22,177 nt of DNA, from assembly GCA_944391275.1 (NCBI GenBank), contig CALXSZ010000127.1, positions 1-22,177 of the forward strand, in the 5' to 3' direction. Shown here piece after piece: positions 20,971 through 22,177 of this stretch (its first letter is position 1; each line of letters begins with the position of its first letter). A program made the position numbers and the translations under genes. The notes under the pieces were generated by a model that was not told the DNA's origin, searched no databases, and saw nothing but the letters and a program-made list of their open reading frames with translations. The stretch is from an uncultured Syntrophomonadaceae bacterium. Lineage in GTDB: Bacteria > Bacillota > Syntrophomonadia > Syntrophomonadales > Syntrophomonadaceae.

Positions 20971-21013
20971 ACCAAAGAATGGAAAGCAGATGTTTTCCGT
21001 TCTTTGGTTTTTT
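20971..21013 (+). terminator. Intrinsic terminator after the pot operon region
   Basis: ACCAAAGAA (20971-20979) pairs with TTCTTTGGT (21000-21008), with an inner GGAAA/TTTCC extension, followed by a run of T. It ends the transcript carrying the small acidic protein and probably potABCD. Confidence 0.92.
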
Positions 21014-21027
21014 AAGAATGCTTTGCA

Positions 21028-21056
21028 TTGACATTTAAAAACTTCCTGATTATAAT
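21028..21056 (+). promoter_or_regulatory. Perfect consensus promoter of tRNA-Leu
   Basis: TTGACA (21028-21033), 17-nt spacer, TATAAT (21051-21056): 12 of 12 matches, 11 nt before the mature tRNA. With so short a leader, transcription should start within a few bases of the tRNA 5' end. Confidence 0.92.
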
Positions 21057-21067
21057 AAAAAGAAATT

Positions 21068-21152
21068 GCGGGCGTGGCGAAATTGGCAGACGCGCTAGAT
21101 TTAGGCTCTAGTGGGCACCCCCGTGCAGGTTCAACTCCTGTCGCCCGCACCA
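21068..21152 (+). tRNA. tRNA-Leu (anticodon UAG)
   Basis: Type II tRNA with acceptor GCGGGCG/CGCCCGC, D arm, anticodon stem CTAGA/TCTAG with loop TTTAGGC (anticodon TAG, reading CUN leucine codons), a long variable arm, a T arm with GGTTCAACTCC, discriminator A (required for leucine identity) and an encoded CCA (21150-21152). Confidence 0.96.
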
Positions 21153-21163
21153 TGAAAATTTTG

Positions 21164-21187
21164 ATTCCCCAAAGGGGGATTTTTTTA
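21164..21187 (+). terminator. Terminator of tRNA-Leu
   Basis: ATTCCCC (21164-21170) pairs with GGGGGAT (21174-21180, one G-T pair) around an AAA loop, followed by a T-run. Confidence 0.88.
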
Positions 21188-21233
21188 TATTTTGACTTTT
21201 TATTTTCTGCCTTAAAATATTCCCTTTTTTGCT

Positions 21234-21264
21234 AAAAATCGTTATTTATCGCACCAAAAATCGT
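21234..21264 (+). repeat. Two direct AAAAATCGT repeats upstream of the glycosyltransferase promoter
   Basis: AAAAATCGT occurs at 21234-21242 and 21256-21264, a spacing of 22 bp (about two helical turns), just upstream of the promoter at 21282-21310. This could be an activator or repressor site; only position and spacing support that. Confidence 0.3.
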
Positions 21265-21281
21265 AAATCTTTGTTTTATGC

Positions 21282-21310
21282 TTGTATCAGGCAAAATTCA
21301 GTGCTAAAAT
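21282..21310 (+). promoter_or_regulatory. Probable promoter of the glycosyltransferase gene
   Basis: TTGTAT (21282-21287), 17-nt spacer, TAAAAT (21305-21310) with extended TGC before the -10. It predicts a leader of about 60 nt. Confidence 0.65.
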
Positions 21311-21375
21311 GACGTTGATTAAATTTTATTATGTATCTGTTTCTTTATACGATGATCTAAGATGGAGGGATTATT

Positions 21376-22177
21376 CTGTCTGTTCCCATCAGCATAATTA
21401 TTCCAGTGTATAATTGTGAAAAATATTTGTCCCAATGTATCGATAGTATTTTGGCGGCTCAAATTCCCTCTATTGAAATTTGGCTGATAAACGACGGCTC
21501 TACAGACTCCAGTGAAAAAATTTGTCTTACATATGCGGGCAATCATCCTTTTATCCATACGCTGACGCAAAAAAATACGGGACCTTCTGCCGCTCGTAAC
21601 GCGGGACTAAAACGTGCTACAGGAGAGTATGTCGTTTTTTTTGACGGAGATGATTGGATTGATCCCACAACTTTTCGTCAAACGGTTCAACGTCTGAGGG
21701 ATATGGAAGGAGATATTTGGATATCGGATTTTTACATGACTTCCAACCAAGAAAAGCACTCAGAAGCAACTCAGCAAATCCAAGGGACATTGCCTATTGC
21801 AGATATTCGGTATATGGATACTTTTTTATCCAGACGTGAATGTTTTTGGAATCCCTGTCGTTATATTTTCAAAAGATCTTTTTTAAATCAACAAGAACTT
21901 CGTTTTTTGGAAGGCGTACATTGCGCTGAGGATATGGAATTTGTCGTGCAAGCATTGATTTCGACAGATAAAATTGTCTTCTATCATCCTCCCTATTATT
22001 TTTATCGGATCGTTTATAATGGAAATTCTTTGAGTCGGATTCGTTCATTAAAACGCGTTAAAGACGTCTTGTCTATGATAAGACTTTCTATGGACCGGCT
22101 AGCGCAATCGAATATTTTTTACCGACAAGAGATGATGAATAAATTGGCTCGCGAATACATTTTTTCACTAGCCTTGT
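21376..22177 (+). CDS. Family 2 glycosyltransferase, 3' end outside window
   Basis: Partial gene, at least 267 codons, running off the window. The GT-A fold of glycosyltransferase family 2 is clear: PISIIIPVYNCEKYLSQCID at the N-terminus, LINDGSTDSS (nucleotide-binding Asp), NTGPSAARNAGLKRATGEYV, then FFDGDDWI with the DxD-type metal site, and later CAEDMEFVVQAL, typical of capsule or cell-surface polysaccharide enzymes. It would add a sugar from a nucleotide sugar at the cytoplasmic face of the membrane. The frame has a stop at 21358-21360 and then no ATG, GTG or TTG before the core fold begins. GGAGGG (21364-21369) precedes ATT, ATT and CTG, and CTG at 21376 has the right spacing. The next standard codon (GTG at 21400) would remove the first strand. 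Confidence 0.85.
   Translation, partial: MSVPISIIIPVYNCEKYLSQCIDSILAAQIPSIEIWLINDGSTDSSEKICLTYAGNHPFIHTLTQKNTGPSAARNAGLKRATGEYVVFFDGDDWIDPTTFRQTVQRLRDMEGDIWISDFYMTSNQEKHSEATQQIQGTLPIADIRYMDTFLSRRECFWNPCRYIFKRSFLNQQELRFLEGVHCAEDMEFVVQALISTDKIVFYHPPYYFYRIVYNGNSLSRIRSLKRVKDVLSMIRLSMDRLAQSNIFYRQEMMNKLAREYIFSLAL

Noticed and set aside
20950..21153. 67-codon minus-strand frame across the tRNA-Leu gene
   Set aside because: It runs through a clear tRNA and terminator on the other strand.
21319..21570. 83-codon minus-strand frame opposite the glycosyltransferase start
   Set aside because: The plus strand encodes an unmistakable family-2 glycosyltransferase there.
1..22177. CRISPR array, insertion sequence or prophage
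   Set aside because: No regularly spaced repeats, no transposase or integrase motifs and no paired terminal repeats were found by reading both strands.

Overview
The window looks like chromosome of a low-to-middle GC Bacillota (Firmicutes), most likely an anaerobic Clostridia- or Negativicutes-type organism. The reasons are strong AGGAGG-type ribosome binding sites, sigma-A-like promoters, many intrinsic terminators with T-runs, and the gene families present: a TIGR04086 membrane protein, an EF-G paralogue, a single-pass type I signal peptidase, and a copper-amine-oxidase-N plus glucosaminidase protein. The genus cannot be fixed from the sequence alone. Non-ATG starts are frequent: TTG for the PH-domain protein, pssA and potA (and probably the Na/Pi transporter and TetR genes), GTG for ddl and the TIGR04086 gene, and apparently CTG for the last gene.

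Layout. 88-1545 (+): TauE/SafE permease and rhomboid protease. They abut, with no gap, a convergent gene for an LRAT-fold protein (1546-2073, -), which is divergent from a 77-aa two-helix membrane protein (2215-2448, +). 2521-4944: cell-wall D-alanine supply, with alr (-) and ddl (+) on either side of a tRNA-Trp (-). 5017-9478 (-): an EF-G-like GTPase, then surE, lepB and a bacterial PH-domain membrane protein; the last three are read as PH-lepB-surE from a clear promoter near 9550-9574. 9720-11034 (+): pssA, a 391-bp gap with an odd tandem repeat, and a TIGR04086 membrane protein whose ribosome binding site directly follows an intrinsic terminator. 11140-12123 (-): Na/Pi-cotransporter family protein.

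12289-12490 (-) holds two tandem paralogous 24-aa hydrophobic peptides. They have a near-consensus promoter (TTGACC-17-TATAAT) and a 13-bp stem terminator, and they are the best candidate here for something undescribed. 12913-15307: a CocE/NonD-type hydrolase (+) convergent with a TetR-type regulator (-) across a shared terminator. 15626-16540 (-): a secreted peptidoglycan glucosaminidase. 16907-20939 (+): a complete spermidine/putrescine ABC importer, potA-potB-potC-potD, with overlapping or nearly touching genes and a structured leader of about 200 nt containing repeats able to form alternative hairpins, followed by a small acidic protein. 21068-21152: tRNA-Leu(UAG) with a perfect consensus promoter. 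21376-end: the start of a family 2 glycosyltransferase with no standard start codon.

Most of the window is housekeeping: cell wall, phospholipid, secretion, translation and polyamine uptake. No CRISPR array, intact insertion sequence or prophage was seen.
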